Shown: positions 48,119 through 57,709 of the stretch, one piece after another
Numbering within the stretch: position 1 is the stretch's first letter
Layout: every line of letters starts with the position of its first letter
Source of the DNA: Marinobacter salarius
GTDB taxonomy: Bacteria; Pseudomonadota; Gammaproteobacteria; Pseudomonadales; Oleiphilaceae
DNA: 64,000 bases
Assembly (NCBI RefSeq): GCF_032922745.1
Contig: NZ_CP136693.1
Coordinates: 1-64,000, forward strand
Direction: 5' to 3'
Made by a program: the position numbers and the translations under genes
The notes under the pieces: generated by a model
The model's database searches: none
What the model saw: only the letters and a program-made list of their open reading frames with translations
What the model was told of the DNA's origin: nothing

Positions 48119-48451
48119 TCAGATAAGCCTCTGCCCATTACTCACCTTGTGATCCGTGCTTACCAGGGTTATCGCCCCCTCATCATTCTTGATCCCAGTC
48201 ACCAGGCACTCGGACATAAATTTGCCAATCTGTTTTGGCGGGAAGTTTGTTACGGCGAGCACCTGTTTACCCAATAACGTCTCAGGATCGTACAGGTCGG
48301 TAATCTGCGCACTGGATTTTCGGATGCCCACTTCCGGGCCGAAATCGACTTTCAACTTGTACGCCGGCCTGCGGGCTTCCGGAAATTCGTTTACCTCGAT
48401 GATGGTGCCGATGCGCAGCTCTACGTTCTCAAAGTCTTCCCAACTGATCAT
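48119..48451 (-). CDS. csaA: tRNA-binding domain protein, CsaA family
   Basis: A 110-residue single OB-fold protein of the CsaA type, homologous to the C-terminal tRNA-binding domain of methionyl-tRNA synthetase. Typical stretches are ELRIGTIIEV near the start and VLAVTNFPPKQIG. CsaA acts as a dimer with tRNA-binding or chaperone-like activity, depending on species. It follows the GST gene after 34 bp on the same strand, so the two are probably cotranscribed. Confidence 0.92.
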   Translation of the reverse strand: MISWEDFENVELRIGTIIEVNEFPEARRPAYKLKVDFGPEVGIRKSSAQITDLYDPETLLGKQVLAVTNFPPKQIGKFMSECLVTGIKNDEGAITLVSTDHKVSNGQRLI

Positions 48452-48485
48452 GCCTGGTGAGTCCTCTGTCTGTTAAAGAAAGTGG

Positions 48486-49166
48486 CTATTGTCTGTGGTC
48501 CGCAAGCAAGGTGCCGACGGTGAACGCGATGTCCTCGTGTTCGGTGTCTCGCCACGGTTCCGCGAGGGATTCGGCTTCCCACTGCTGCATACTGCCTAAC
48601 GCCAGAACCCTCTCAACGTAGGCAGCGGCGCCTTCGCTCAGGTCCAGCCCGTAGGTGCGAACCCGATAGACGACAGGGGCAAAGAAGGCATCCACAGCGC
48701 TAAAGCGGTCACCGGCGAGGAACGGGCCACCGAACTGCTGCAGGCCATGGGACCACAGGCTGTCGATGCGGTCGACATCCTTTTGCAGGCCCTCACTGAC
48801 CGTGTTCATGCGGATACGCAGGCCCACGTTCATGCTGCAGATATCCCGTAGCGACTGGAACCCGGAATGCATTTCAGCAGCAGCACAGCGAGCCCAGGCG
48901 CGGGCCTTTGCGTCTTTGGGCCAGACGCCCTCGTGACGCTCGGCCAGATACTCAATGATGGCCAGCGAGTCCCATACGGTTGTGCTTTCATCCGTGAGGC
49001 AGGGTACCTTGCCGCTGGGGCTCAGGCGCCTGTAAGCCTGCCAGGTGGGCTCGTCACCAAACACAATGAGCTGCTCATTAAACTCAATGCCCAGCTCCTT
49101 CATCAGGACCCAAGGGCGTAACGACCATGACGAGTAGTTCTTGTTCGCAATATGAAGGGTGTACAT
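48486..49166 (-). CDS. glutathione S-transferase family protein
   Basis: A 226-residue cytosolic GST-like protein: thioredoxin-fold N-terminal domain (1-80, with NYSSWSLRPWVLMKEL and the gamma-glutamyl-binding ESTTVWDSLAI) and an all-helical C-terminal domain. The serine in NYSSWSLRP is the likely thiol-activating residue. ATG at 49166 has GGAG six bases upstream. Substrate unknown. Confidence 0.9.
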   Translation of the reverse strand: MYTLHIANKNYSSWSLRPWVLMKELGIEFNEQLIVFGDEPTWQAYRRLSPSGKVPCLTDESTTVWDSLAIIEYLAERHEGVWPKDAKARAWARCAAAEMHSGFQSLRDICSMNVGLRIRMNTVSEGLQKDVDRIDSLWSHGLQQFGGPFLAGDRFSAVDAFFAPVVYRVRTYGLDLSEGAAAYVERVLALGSMQQWEAESLAEPWRDTEHEDIAFTVGTLLADHRQ

Positions 49167-49276
49167 CCCTGTCTCCATCCAGGTGGGGTGGTTTATCCGG
49201 AAATCAGTTTTGCCGAATACCGTGGCTTCGTATACAACTACACTAAGACCATTAAAAATAACACAAGGAACGCACC

Positions 49277-49513
49277 ATGCCTTTCTCTTCCGACCACATT
49301 GATGAACTCAACCTGCTGGCGATGTTCGATCTGTCTTCCGCGCAGGAGGGCATTAAGGTTCACCAGCATTCAGCTGCACCGGAGATGGTGACCGCGGCAG
49401 AACGTTTGCACCAGAAGGGGCTGATCACTCAGAAGGATGGCGGTTACCTGACAAGTCTGGGCAGTGAAATGGCGGAGCATGCGCAGAAGGTGCTATCGGT
49501 GCTGACCAGTTGA
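49277..49513 (+). CDS. TIGR02647 family protein
   Basis: A 78-residue protein of a small conserved family of unknown function found in pseudomonads and relatives. The sequence looks like a compact helical, winged-helix-like fold (LNLLAMFDLSSAQEGIKVH, then LHQKGLITQKDGGYLTSLG), which suggests DNA binding, but this is not established. AAGGA precedes the ATG. It is divergent from the GST gene. Confidence 0.85.
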   Translation: MPFSSDHIDELNLLAMFDLSSAQEGIKVHQHSAAPEMVTAAERLHQKGLITQKDGGYLTSLGSEMAEHAQKVLSVLTS

Positions 49514-49617
49514 CACTGGCATCGTGACTCCGGGAATGTCAGCTTTTCTTACACTATCAAACCGAGTCGGAAACTGCGCTTTGCCTATGTATCGGTAACA
49601 ACGATGATTTTGGACTG

Positions 49618-49633
49618 TGGCACCTTTAATGCT
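49618..49633 (+). promoter_or_regulatory. sigma54 (-24/-12) promoter of the PEP-CTERM gene
   Basis: TGGCACC-TTTA-ATGCT has the GG and GC doublets 12 bp apart, with only the first T of TTGC changed. The expected start is about 49644, 32 bp before the PEP-CTERM ATG. PEP-CTERM genes are often under sigma54 and the activator PrsR. Confidence 0.72.
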
Positions 49634-49675
49634 GTGATTCTCCCGTAGTAAGGAATATCACCGGGAGTAGCAAAA

Positions 49676-50266
49676 ATGAACACGAGAACTAAGTTTTGGC
49701 CACTGGTGGCTGGAACGCTGACATCCGCATTACTGATGTCAGGTTATGCTGTCGCGGCACCCATCAAATGTGATGATGCCTATAACTATATGCAGATGGA
49801 CGATTCGCAGGCCACAGCATGCCTGGCGTCCGGCAAGAACAACCCGAGCTTTACCGGCAACCCTGCCAATGACATTTTTCTTAACAACGCCGCAGGAACG
49901 GGTTATCAGTTTGTGGAGAAATCTGAAAACGCAGGGAACCCCACAGCACTTTACAATCTGGAGTACGGACAGACCGACAGCACCGGCACCTGGGAATTCG
50001 ATAGCAGCCTTTGGGACTCATACAGCACTATTGCAATCGGCTTCAAATTTGGTGGCGGAAACAAGGCTGACAACTGGTTCGTTTATGAACTTAACTCCCT
50101 CGTCTCCTCTGGAGACTGGGCGTACTTCGGCAAGGGTAATGGCCTGTCTCACGTGAGCCTTTACGGCAAGGGCTCTGTTACCGTGCCCGAACCTGGCTCA
50201 CTGGCGCTGCTGGGCATTGGCATCATCGGCCTGACACTGGTTGGTCGAAAACGCCGCGCGAACTGA
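49676..50266 (+). CDS. PEP-CTERM sorting domain protein
   Basis: Exported protein of 196 residues. A signal peptide ends at about residue 27 (AVA). A middle domain contains two cysteines near its start, and the C-terminal sorting signal has VPEPGSLALLG, a hydrophobic helix and the basic tail RKRRAN. Such proteins are cut by an exosortase (EpsH/XrtA) and usually go to the extracellular matrix. No exosortase or prsK/prsR is in the window, so they must lie elsewhere. It has a sigma54 promoter and its own terminator. Confidence 0.93.
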   Translation: MNTRTKFWPLVAGTLTSALLMSGYAVAAPIKCDDAYNYMQMDDSQATACLASGKNNPSFTGNPANDIFLNNAAGTGYQFVEKSENAGNPTALYNLEYGQTDSTGTWEFDSSLWDSYSTIAIGFKFGGGNKADNWFVYELNSLVSSGDWAYFGKGNGLSHVSLYGKGSVTVPEPGSLALLGIGIIGLTLVGRKRRAN

Positions 50267-50304
50267 AACGTCGAGTTTCAATACACATTAGCGCAGTATT
50301 CAAA

Positions 50305-50328
50305 GGCTCCCGGAAGGGAGCCTTTTTT
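50305..50328 (+). terminator. rho-independent terminator of the PEP-CTERM gene
   Basis: GGCTCCC and GGGAGCC pair around GGAA and are followed by six T residues. Confidence 0.9.
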
Positions 50329-50608
50329 ATGCCCGCAGAAAACCTGAAACAGTTCACAACTCTTCGTTACAGAAATAAACACCTTCCGGCCTGATAAGGC
50401 TCTGTATTTCCTTCATTTTTAAACCATCTTTAACTAGAGGGTGGTCGTTTCGACACCAAAAGCTGTCAAAGAAGCCAACGTCCCGATAAGACAAGAGCAC
50501 TACACTGCTTTTCGAACAAATGTACCAACAATAATTGCCAGCCCTGTTACCCGACTCCGGGGGCACGGCAAAGGTCCATAACAAAGACAAACAAATGGAG
50601 TGTGTTTC
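50329..50608 (+). other. intergenic region upstream of the outer-membrane protein gene
   Basis: No gene is visible in this AT-rich 280-bp stretch. An imperfect inverted repeat, GGTGGTCG and CGACACC around TTT (50440-50457), could be an operator. I found no convincing -35/-10 or -24/-12 pair. Confidence 0.35.
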
Positions 50609-51946
50609 ATGGTTTCAACCTCCCGCTTTTCCCTGCGTGCGATGACATTCGCCGTTGCAGCCGCCTCGGCCGGTTTTTCATTGAATGCCTCTGCCAGTAT
50701 GGGCAATATCGGTACAACCTATGGCGTGATGCCCGTGGACGTGGCTACCGCACAGTCCCTGTCGATGTTCAACGAGCAGGTGTCAGCCACCTATTACAAT
50801 CCGTCCTATCTGACCAGTGACGAGCGTGGCGAGCTGACCGGCGGCATCCTTCACGCGGAGCAGGAATTGCGCTCCAGCCGTTCCGATGCAGACGGCGATA
50901 TCATTTCGGATTCGCCGAGCCAGCACGTCCTGATCGGCATGAAAACCAACCTGGCGTCCCTGACCCGCTTCGATCACCCGATTTACCTGGGCTTCATCGC
51001 AGGCGTTGAGAAGTATGGTAAGGAAATGCTGGCATTCTCCTCGGAAACCTCCGAAACCGGGCAGTACCTGCAATATGGCAAGGAACCCCTGTTCCTGAAC
51101 ATTGGTGGTGCCACCCCCCTCTGGCGGGGCATCTCAGGCGGTTTTTCGGTGCGTGTCACTCTGGAAGCAGCCGCTCAACTGGATGCCGTTTCAACACTTG
51201 GCGGTGAAACCAGCCGCGAGCGACTGGCGGTTAACGCCGAGCCGTCGCTGAAGTCCATCCTTGGCACCACCATCAAGTGGGGCGATACTTTCTGTCCGGA
51301 CAGTGACTGTTTCCTCGACGGCTGGGAAAGCGCGATCACCTATCGCACCAAGTCATCCGCTTCGACGTCTGTAGACTCCAACATTATCGTTACACAGACC
51401 ATCCCCGACCCGGGCCTGAGCCTTGCGGTGGCTACTATCGATTCCTTCCAACCGGAAACCTTTGCCATAGGTACCCAGTATAAGGGTGATGGCTGGCGCA
51501 TCGGCGGCAGCATTGAGCAGCAGAACTGGTCTGAGCTGGAAGACGAGTTCGCCAGCGATACGATCAAGGACCAGGAGGGTGTCAGTGCCGCCAACCGCAT
51601 CCGTTTTGATGACATTCTGGTGCCTCGCATCGGCGCTGAATACCAGCTCAGCCGTCACTTTGCCGTCCGGGGCGGGCTGGCGTATGAGGAGTCTCCCCTC
51701 AAAACCACCCGCAACCCGGAGCTGAACTATCTGGACACCGACAAGATCGTGGCCGGGCTAGGCATCAGTGCAACCTATGAACGCACCCGTGTGCTGGCCT
51801 ACCCGGTACGGTTGGATATCGGTTACCAATATCAGCAGCTGCAGGACCGGGATTTCACCATCGTCGACTATGACGGTAACGAACAGCAGGCAACCGCCGA
51901 CGGTGACGTTCACGTTATCAGCGGCTCCATCACCCTGAAGTTCTGA
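50609..51946 (+). CDS. FadL/OmpP1-like outer-membrane protein, AupA-like
   Basis: A 445-residue predicted outer-membrane beta-barrel. The signal peptide ends at about residue 30 (ASAS). NPSYL near the N-terminus is typical of FadL-like or TraF-like barrels, a Cys pair (FCPDSDC) sits mid-protein, and the last residue is phenylalanine. FadL proteins take up hydrophobic compounds. The pairing with a large lipoprotein resembles AupA/AupB, the alkane-uptake pair reported from Marinobacter; I cannot confirm identity without alignment. GGAG lies eight bases before the ATG. Confidence 0.82.
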   Translation: MVSTSRFSLRAMTFAVAAASAGFSLNASASMGNIGTTYGVMPVDVATAQSLSMFNEQVSATYYNPSYLTSDERGELTGGILHAEQELRSSRSDADGDIISDSPSQHVLIGMKTNLASLTRFDHPIYLGFIAGVEKYGKEMLAFSSETSETGQYLQYGKEPLFLNIGGATPLWRGISGGFSVRVTLEAAAQLDAVSTLGGETSRERLAVNAEPSLKSILGTTIKWGDTFCPDSDCFLDGWESAITYRTKSSASTSVDSNIIVTQTIPDPGLSLAVATIDSFQPETFAIGTQYKGDGWRIGGSIEQQNWSELEDEFASDTIKDQEGVSAANRIRFDDILVPRIGAEYQLSRHFAVRGGLAYEESPLKTTRNPELNYLDTDKIVAGLGISATYERTRVLAYPVRLDIGYQYQQLQDRDFTIVDYDGNEQQATADGDVHVISGSITLKF

Positions 51947-51959
51947 GGAGAGGTTTGCC

Positions 51960-54900
51960 ATGAAACACAACAATACATTGGCACTGATTCCCGCGATGTT
52001 CCTGGCAGCATGCGGCGGGGGTGATGAACAGACCATCGACGAGCCCACAACTCCGGGAGAGGTGGTTTACTCCTACCCGGCGGATGGCCAGAGCAACGTT
52101 AGCCCCAAGGCCGACATGGTGCTGCGCTTCTCCCACGCGCTGTCTGACAACGATGTTGCCAGCAAAATCCGCATCACCGATGGTAGCACCGAGCTGAGCT
52201 TCACGGCCGAAAGCGTGGATGGTGGGCGCAGTCTGACATTGTCGCCACAGGGCGAACTCAGCCCGGGCGCCGACTACACCATTGAGTTTACCGAGGCATT
52301 GCAGGCAGAAGGCGGCCGTGCGATTCCGACCCCCAATGCTTTTGGCCCGGAGGGCGTGCAGTTTTCAACACGGGGTGCATTCAGCGGCATCGCCGGGCTG
52401 GACAACCTGAGCCCCGAGTTAACAGTTGCGGAAATGATTCCCTCCGGGGGCAATGTATTCCAGCCCATGAACTTCTCAACGTTCCGACTGCAAATGACCC
52501 AGACCGTACACCCGGACTGGAAGGCACTCGGTGGTGTCATTGAAATCACTGACAGCAACGCGAACGTGGTGCCGGCCACCGTTCTTGTGAAAGGCCGGGA
52601 CATCACCATCGACCCCTGCCTGGCAGACTCGAAAGAGCGCTGTGGCCGCGAGGAGGACATACTCACCTCGGGTGAGACCTACACCGTGTCAGTCCGCAAC
52701 CTGCCGAGTCTCCATGGCGACACGCTGGACGACTTCAGCCAAACTATCACCCCACGCGACACCGGCCCAACCGTTGTGCTGTCCCAGCAAGTGGTGGATT
52801 CCGGTCTGAACGCCGGCGAGAGCGCCGCGAACACCCGCAAGTCTCGGCTAAACGGGCAAATCATCAACGGAATTACTCTGAACTCCGTACTGCAGGGCAA
52901 TGCCGGGCCGTCCCAGCAAACCGGCGATCTGTTTGCAGAGCTCGCTTACGCACCGGCATTTACGGCGGATGAGCCCCTGCCACTGCGAGTTCCGAAAGGC
53001 AGCGTGCTGACCAGCAGCAGCCTGGATGTCCGTGTCAACGGTGAGGTACCGGTTATAGATCCGGCAACCGGAAACATCCAGAAAACCGGTGACATCAAGG
53101 TGACCATGTTGTCGGACGCCACCGGTTACCTGATGCCAAACCCCTACACGGATAACATGAACGCGCCGCGCCACGTCAAACTGTTCATGGATGTTGCCAT
53201 GAACACGGAAGAGGCGCAGCCCAATGCTTCGTTATCCCAGGACCTGCTTGGGGTGGAGCTGACCGGCATCGCGATCGTGGAAGACGGCGTTCTGACCATC
53301 GACGCCATCGGCATGGTGGAACCCAACCTGCTGGGCCAGGAATTCACCGATGCCACCATTGCGTTTCGCATCGAAGCCGCGACGGATTCCGAGTCCGCAC
53401 TGGATGCCGCCGAACAACGGGACGAAGAACTGGCGGACAACACCGGCCCACAGTTAGTGAGCTGGATGCCAGGACCGGACGATGCCTTCCCGGGTGATCG
53501 TGATCAGATGCAGCGCCCTGGCGACCCGATCGTACTGAATTTTGACGAACCGCTGGACGCCGATACCATCGCCGATGGCATTGTGCTGGACGCGGCAGGC
53601 ACACCGCTGACGGTTGGCGACAACACACTGGACGCCAAACTCGACGGAACCGCCCTGGTACTGAACCCGGTCGGAGGCCTGGAGCATGGTGTTGATTACA
53701 CCGTGCAGATTGGCAACGCGTTGACCGACCTTGCAGGCAATGGTGTCACACCGCAGAACCTCAGCTTCGCCCTCCCTGACATTGGCGGCGGTTCAGTCCC
53801 ACAGAGGTCACCTCTGGCGCTGACAACCTATCCCGGTTACCCATGCGTCACCACCGGGGTCAACCTAAGCCAAGATAGCCATGGGCAGTGTGTGGATAAC
53901 GCACCTAATGGTCCTCGCGGGGACGAGTTGCCGGTAACTACCATGCCTACGGACCGCCCCATCGTGGTTGTGTTCTCCCAGTCCATGGATCTGGACTCCA
54001 TCCGCAGCGGCGAGACGTTTGTGGTTGAGAGAGTGGACGAGAGCGGCGCTGCAATTGAAGCGGTATCCGGCCGGCTGGAGAAGAACAATCAACGGATTCG
54101 GTTTTACCCGGAAGAGCCCTGGGAAATCGATAGCCTGTATCGTTATCGCATGAAATCCACTTCCGGAGGCCAATGCCAGACCGGAACCGAGGATTTCATC
54201 TGCGGCGCCAACGGCCTTGCCCTGCAAACCGATCTCCTGGTAAACCCTGAAGATGTTGGCGGGCCAAATATGGACATTTACTTCCGAGGTGGTGAAGCGC
54301 TAGATACAGTATTCACTCCCTTACGGAACCTGCCGATTCGGGATACAAACTCGAACTATGTGGTTGACTGCGACGCGCTGGGTTCCCAAGACTGCCTGGA
54401 GCCATTCGATCATGAAGTGGATCCAAACGATGCCAGCGAGTTCCTGCCGTCCGCCAATGCCGCAAAACTGAAATCAGCAGGCAACGCAACAATACTGCTA
54501 ATGTCCACTCCGGCAAGAGTCGGGTGCCCGACCAACGGTGATGAATGCCCAGAGAATAAATTCATCTATCAGACCTATGGACTGAATACAGAGGTTATCG
54601 GCCCCTACATCGATCCGGACTCAGGAGAGCAGACCGGTGTAAGGGTACTCTTATACCCAACCATGCTCGCGACAACCTCTACCTCGGTTTACCTGCGGAT
54701 TGCCGGCTTGATCACGCTGGAAGAACCGACTGGGCCACAGATCCTTCGGATGCGATACAACACGGAGACTTCCGAGGACAATCCACAAGGCTTGGTGGAA
54801 GGCGTTATTGTCGAGAATGATGATGGCCAGACCGAGTTCAGAACCGAAGCCCGCCTTCAGCTCGACGCCCCGCTGCTGGAACCACCCATTGGCGGACCAC

Positions 54901-55115
54901 ACGACCTGTACAGCAAACCGTTCACTCTTGAACTGAAAGGCGACATCAACTTCTTTGATGACGGCAGGATGCAAATAGAGCAAAGAAACACCAATCGTGT
55001 GCCGCTGACAGTCAACATAGAAAGCTTGGGGAACATTCCTCTGGAAATTCCAGCTGGCGGCGTTTACCTGAACTTCCTGTCCAACCCCATCAAGGAAATT
55101 CCAGCAGAGTACTAA
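51960..55115 (+). CDS. large Ig-like domain lipoprotein, partner of the barrel protein
   Basis: A 1,051-residue lipoprotein; LAAC sets the lipidated cysteine at residue 18. At least three SbsA-type bacterial Ig domains are visible: about 35-118 (YPADGQSNVSPKADMVLRF), 495-607 (VLNFDEPLDADTI) and 660-730 (VVVFSQSMDLDSI). The C-terminal third is different and may be the functional part. It starts 13 bp after the barrel gene behind GAGGAGAGG, so they form an operon ending in a strong terminator. It could correspond to AupB; other annotators would call it an Ig-like protein of unknown function. Confidence 0.85.
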   Translation: MKHNNTLALIPAMFLAACGGGDEQTIDEPTTPGEVVYSYPADGQSNVSPKADMVLRFSHALSDNDVASKIRITDGSTELSFTAESVDGGRSLTLSPQGELSPGADYTIEFTEALQAEGGRAIPTPNAFGPEGVQFSTRGAFSGIAGLDNLSPELTVAEMIPSGGNVFQPMNFSTFRLQMTQTVHPDWKALGGVIEITDSNANVVPATVLVKGRDITIDPCLADSKERCGREEDILTSGETYTVSVRNLPSLHGDTLDDFSQTITPRDTGPTVVLSQQVVDSGLNAGESAANTRKSRLNGQIINGITLNSVLQGNAGPSQQTGDLFAELAYAPAFTADEPLPLRVPKGSVLTSSSLDVRVNGEVPVIDPATGNIQKTGDIKVTMLSDATGYLMPNPYTDNMNAPRHVKLFMDVAMNTEEAQPNASLSQDLLGVELTGIAIVEDGVLTIDAIGMVEPNLLGQEFTDATIAFRIEAATDSESALDAAEQRDEELADNTGPQLVSWMPGPDDAFPGDRDQMQRPGDPIVLNFDEPLDADTIADGIVLDAAGTPLTVGDNTLDAKLDGTALVLNPVGGLEHGVDYTVQIGNALTDLAGNGVTPQNLSFALPDIGGGSVPQRSPLALTTYPGYPCVTTGVNLSQDSHGQCVDNAPNGPRGDELPVTTMPTDRPIVVVFSQSMDLDSIRSGETFVVERVDESGAAIEAVSGRLEKNNQRIRFYPEEPWEIDSLYRYRMKSTSGGQCQTGTEDFICGANGLALQTDLLVNPEDVGGPNMDIYFRGGEALDTVFTPLRNLPIRDTNSNYVVDCDALGSQDCLEPFDHEVDPNDASEFLPSANAAKLKSAGNATILLMSTPARVGCPTNGDECPENKFIYQTYGLNTEVIGPYIDPDSGEQTGVRVLLYPTMLATTSTSVYLRIAGLITLEEPTGPQILRMRYNTETSEDNPQGLVEGVIVENDDGQTEFRTEARLQLDAPLLEPPIGGPHDLYSKPFTLELKGDINFFDDGRMQIEQRNTNRVPLTVNIESLGNIPLEIPAGGVYLNFLSNPIKEIPAEY

Positions 55116-55135
55116 CTTCAGGCTCCGCTACTTAT

Positions 55136-55161
55136 GGCCAGCCCTCGGGCTGGCCTTTTTT
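55136..55161 (+). terminator. rho-independent terminator of the barrel/lipoprotein operon
   Basis: GGCCAGCCC and GGGCTGGCC form a perfect 9-bp stem with a two-base loop, followed by six T residues. Confidence 0.93.
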
Positions 55162-55394
55162 GTGGCCGGAAAGGCCATAAACCGGTTTTCCACTCTCCTG
55201 CGTTTCCTGCTAATCTGGTTGCCTGTTGAAACCAACTCCGAAGTCCGGGGCCAAGCGGGGACGGTGTTCCGAAACCGTGCGGAGCCATGGATGGCGGAGC
55301 CCGAGCGTTACAGGGACGTATTCAAAGCGTGTTTCGGAATACCGTCCCTGCTTGGTCATGCTCAGAACAATAACAACCAGTTTGGAGAGACCCC

Positions 55395-57689
55395 ATGGAA
55401 AACGGCACCCACTACCGTACCTGCCACCTGTGTGAAGCCATGTGTGGCGTGGCCATCGAGGTCAGGGATGGCCATGTCACCTCCATCAAGGGCGACGAGG
55501 ACGACCCGTTGAGCCATGGCCACATCTGCCCCAAGGCCGTCGCCCTCCAGGACCTCCACGAAGACCCGGAGCGCCTGCGCAAACCGGTACGGCGCACCAC
55601 CGACGGCTGGCAGGAAATGGAGTGGGACGAAGCCTTTGACCTGGTGGCCAGCCGACTGCACCGGGTACGCAAAGAGCACGGCCGCAACAGTATTGGCGCT
55701 TACCTCGGCAACCCCAACGTACACAATCACGGCTCGCTGGTGGCTACCATGCCATTCCTCCGGGCCCTGGGTACCCAGAACCGGTTCTCCGCCACCTCCA
55801 ACGACCAATTGCCCCACATGCTGGCCAGCCTGGAAATGTTCGGGCACCAGATTCTCTTCCCGATACCGGACATCGACCGCACCGACCTGTTCATCTGCAT
55901 TGGCGCCAATCCGATGGCCTCCAACGGCAGCCTGATGACCGTGCCGGACTTCCGTGGGCGACTCAAGGCACTCAAGGGCCGTGGCGGCAGGATGGTGGTC
56001 GTGGACCCACGCCGCACAGAGACCGGCAAACTCGCCGACGAATTCCATTTCATCCGCCCCGGCACCGATGCCCTGCTGTTAATGGCCATGGTGCACACCC
56101 TGTTCGAAGAGAACCTGGTCAATCTTGGCCACGCGGAACAGTGGACAAAAGACGTGGATCTGGTACGACTGGCGGCGCTAGGATTTACACCTGAAGCTGT
56201 CAGCGAAAACACCGGCATGCCGGCTGCTGATATCCGCAACCTCGCGCGGCAACTGGCCACAACACCGAGGGCTGCGCTGTACACCCGTATGGGCACGAGT
56301 ACCCAGGCCTTTGGCGGCGTTGCGACCTGGCTTGCCTACGTGCTAAATATCCTGACCGGGAAGCTGGACAGCACTGGCGGCATGATGTTCACACAACCCG
56401 CGATTGATCTGATCGCACTCGGTGGCATGTCCGGCCAGAAGGGCCATTTCGGCAAGCGGTTCAGCCGGGTGAAAAAACTGCCTGAGTTTGCAGGCGAATA
56501 CCCTTCAAGCACCATTGCCGATGAAATTCTCACGCCGGGCGAGGGCCAGATACGGGCGTTCGTGACGGTGGCGGGCAACCCGGTGCTTTCAAGCCCCAAC
56601 GGCGGACGGCTTGACGAGGCCTTCACCGGCCTCGACTTCATGGTATCGGTGGACTACTACCTCAATGAAACCACCCGTCATGCGGATGTCATACTGCCAC
56701 CCACCGCCGGGCTGGAACGTAGCCACTACGACCTGATCTTCAGCATGTTCGCGGTTCGCAATACCGCCAAGTACAGCCCCGCCCTGTTCGATGCCGGCAA
56801 GGATACCCGCCACGACTGGCAGATATTGCTGGAACTGGCACACCGTCTGGAGAAGAAGCGTAAAGGTGGCCGCCTGCCCCTGCGTTCCGAAATGGGTTGG
56901 CGCGCGTTCAAGCAGATCGGGCCCGACCCGATTCTTGATCTCATGCTGCGGGCCGGGCCCTACGGAACCAACATCGGGCCTGCACGCGGCCTGGTCCAGC
57001 CGGCCATCGATCTGGTGATGGATATACTTCCAGAGCGCCATCCCTTGCGGGGTCTGGCAAAAATGAGTCCACTGAACCGCCACTGGCAGGATTTGCCCAA
57101 GGGGTTGTCCATCAGCGCCCTGAAGGAACTGCCCAACGGCGTGGATCTCGGGCCGCTTCGCCCATGCATGCCTGGCAGGTTGTTTACCCGCGACGGCAAG
57201 GTAAACCTCGCCCCACGCCGGTACCTGCAGGATCTGGGGCGGCTTCATGCCTTACTCGCGGCACCGCCCTCCGACGATCTGTTACTGATCGGCCGTCGGC
57301 ACGTTCGCAGCAATAATTCCTGGATGCACAACAGTCAGCGGTTGGTGAAAGGCAAGGACCGCTGTACCCTGATGATCCATCCCAAAGATGTCGCTCGCTG
57401 TGGCCTTCAGGCTGGCGATTCCGCCGAGATTGGCTCTACCTCCGGGCAGATTGTATTGCCGGTGGAGATCACCGAGGATGTGATGCCAGGCGTGGTTTCA
57501 GTACCCCATGGCTGGGGCCACCATCGGGAGGGTACCGGTCAGAGCGTGGCAGTTGCCCACGCTGGCGCCAGCATAAACGACGTGTTGAGTGATCAGGAAA
57601 TTGATCCGCTTGTTGGCACATCCGTACTCAATGGACAGACTGTGTCCGTGAAAGTCTGGCGTGCGGACCGCCAACGCAAACAGGCCTGA
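55395..57689 (+). CDS. molybdopterin-dependent oxidoreductase
   Basis: Cytoplasmic Mo-bisMGD enzyme of 764 residues; no Tat or Sec signal is present. An N-terminal [4Fe-4S] motif has C10, C13, C17 and C45 (HICPK). The molybdopterin core (about 50-580) includes GANPMASNG and the late MGD-binding domain (about 630-760) includes SVPHGWGHH. The substrate is unknown: no electron-transfer or accessory subunit gene adjoins it. GGAG precedes the ATG. A DUF2489 gene follows after 20 bp. Confidence 0.92.
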   Translation: MENGTHYRTCHLCEAMCGVAIEVRDGHVTSIKGDEDDPLSHGHICPKAVALQDLHEDPERLRKPVRRTTDGWQEMEWDEAFDLVASRLHRVRKEHGRNSIGAYLGNPNVHNHGSLVATMPFLRALGTQNRFSATSNDQLPHMLASLEMFGHQILFPIPDIDRTDLFICIGANPMASNGSLMTVPDFRGRLKALKGRGGRMVVVDPRRTETGKLADEFHFIRPGTDALLLMAMVHTLFEENLVNLGHAEQWTKDVDLVRLAALGFTPEAVSENTGMPAADIRNLARQLATTPRAALYTRMGTSTQAFGGVATWLAYVLNILTGKLDSTGGMMFTQPAIDLIALGGMSGQKGHFGKRFSRVKKLPEFAGEYPSSTIADEILTPGEGQIRAFVTVAGNPVLSSPNGGRLDEAFTGLDFMVSVDYYLNETTRHADVILPPTAGLERSHYDLIFSMFAVRNTAKYSPALFDAGKDTRHDWQILLELAHRLEKKRKGGRLPLRSEMGWRAFKQIGPDPILDLMLRAGPYGTNIGPARGLVQPAIDLVMDILPERHPLRGLAKMSPLNRHWQDLPKGLSISALKELPNGVDLGPLRPCMPGRLFTRDGKVNLAPRRYLQDLGRLHALLAAPPSDDLLLIGRRHVRSNNSWMHNSQRLVKGKDRCTLMIHPKDVARCGLQAGDSAEIGSTSGQIVLPVEITEDVMPGVVSVPHGWGHHREGTGQSVAVAHAGASINDVLSDQEIDPLVGTSVLNGQTVSVKVWRADRQRKQA

Positions 57690-57709
57690 TATTTTCAAGG
57701 GAGATCTCT

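Noticed and set aside
50565..50580. GGGCACGG before the barrel gene as a sigma54 promoter
   Set aside because: The -12 element lacks the GC at correct spacing and the -24 starts GGG rather than TGG.
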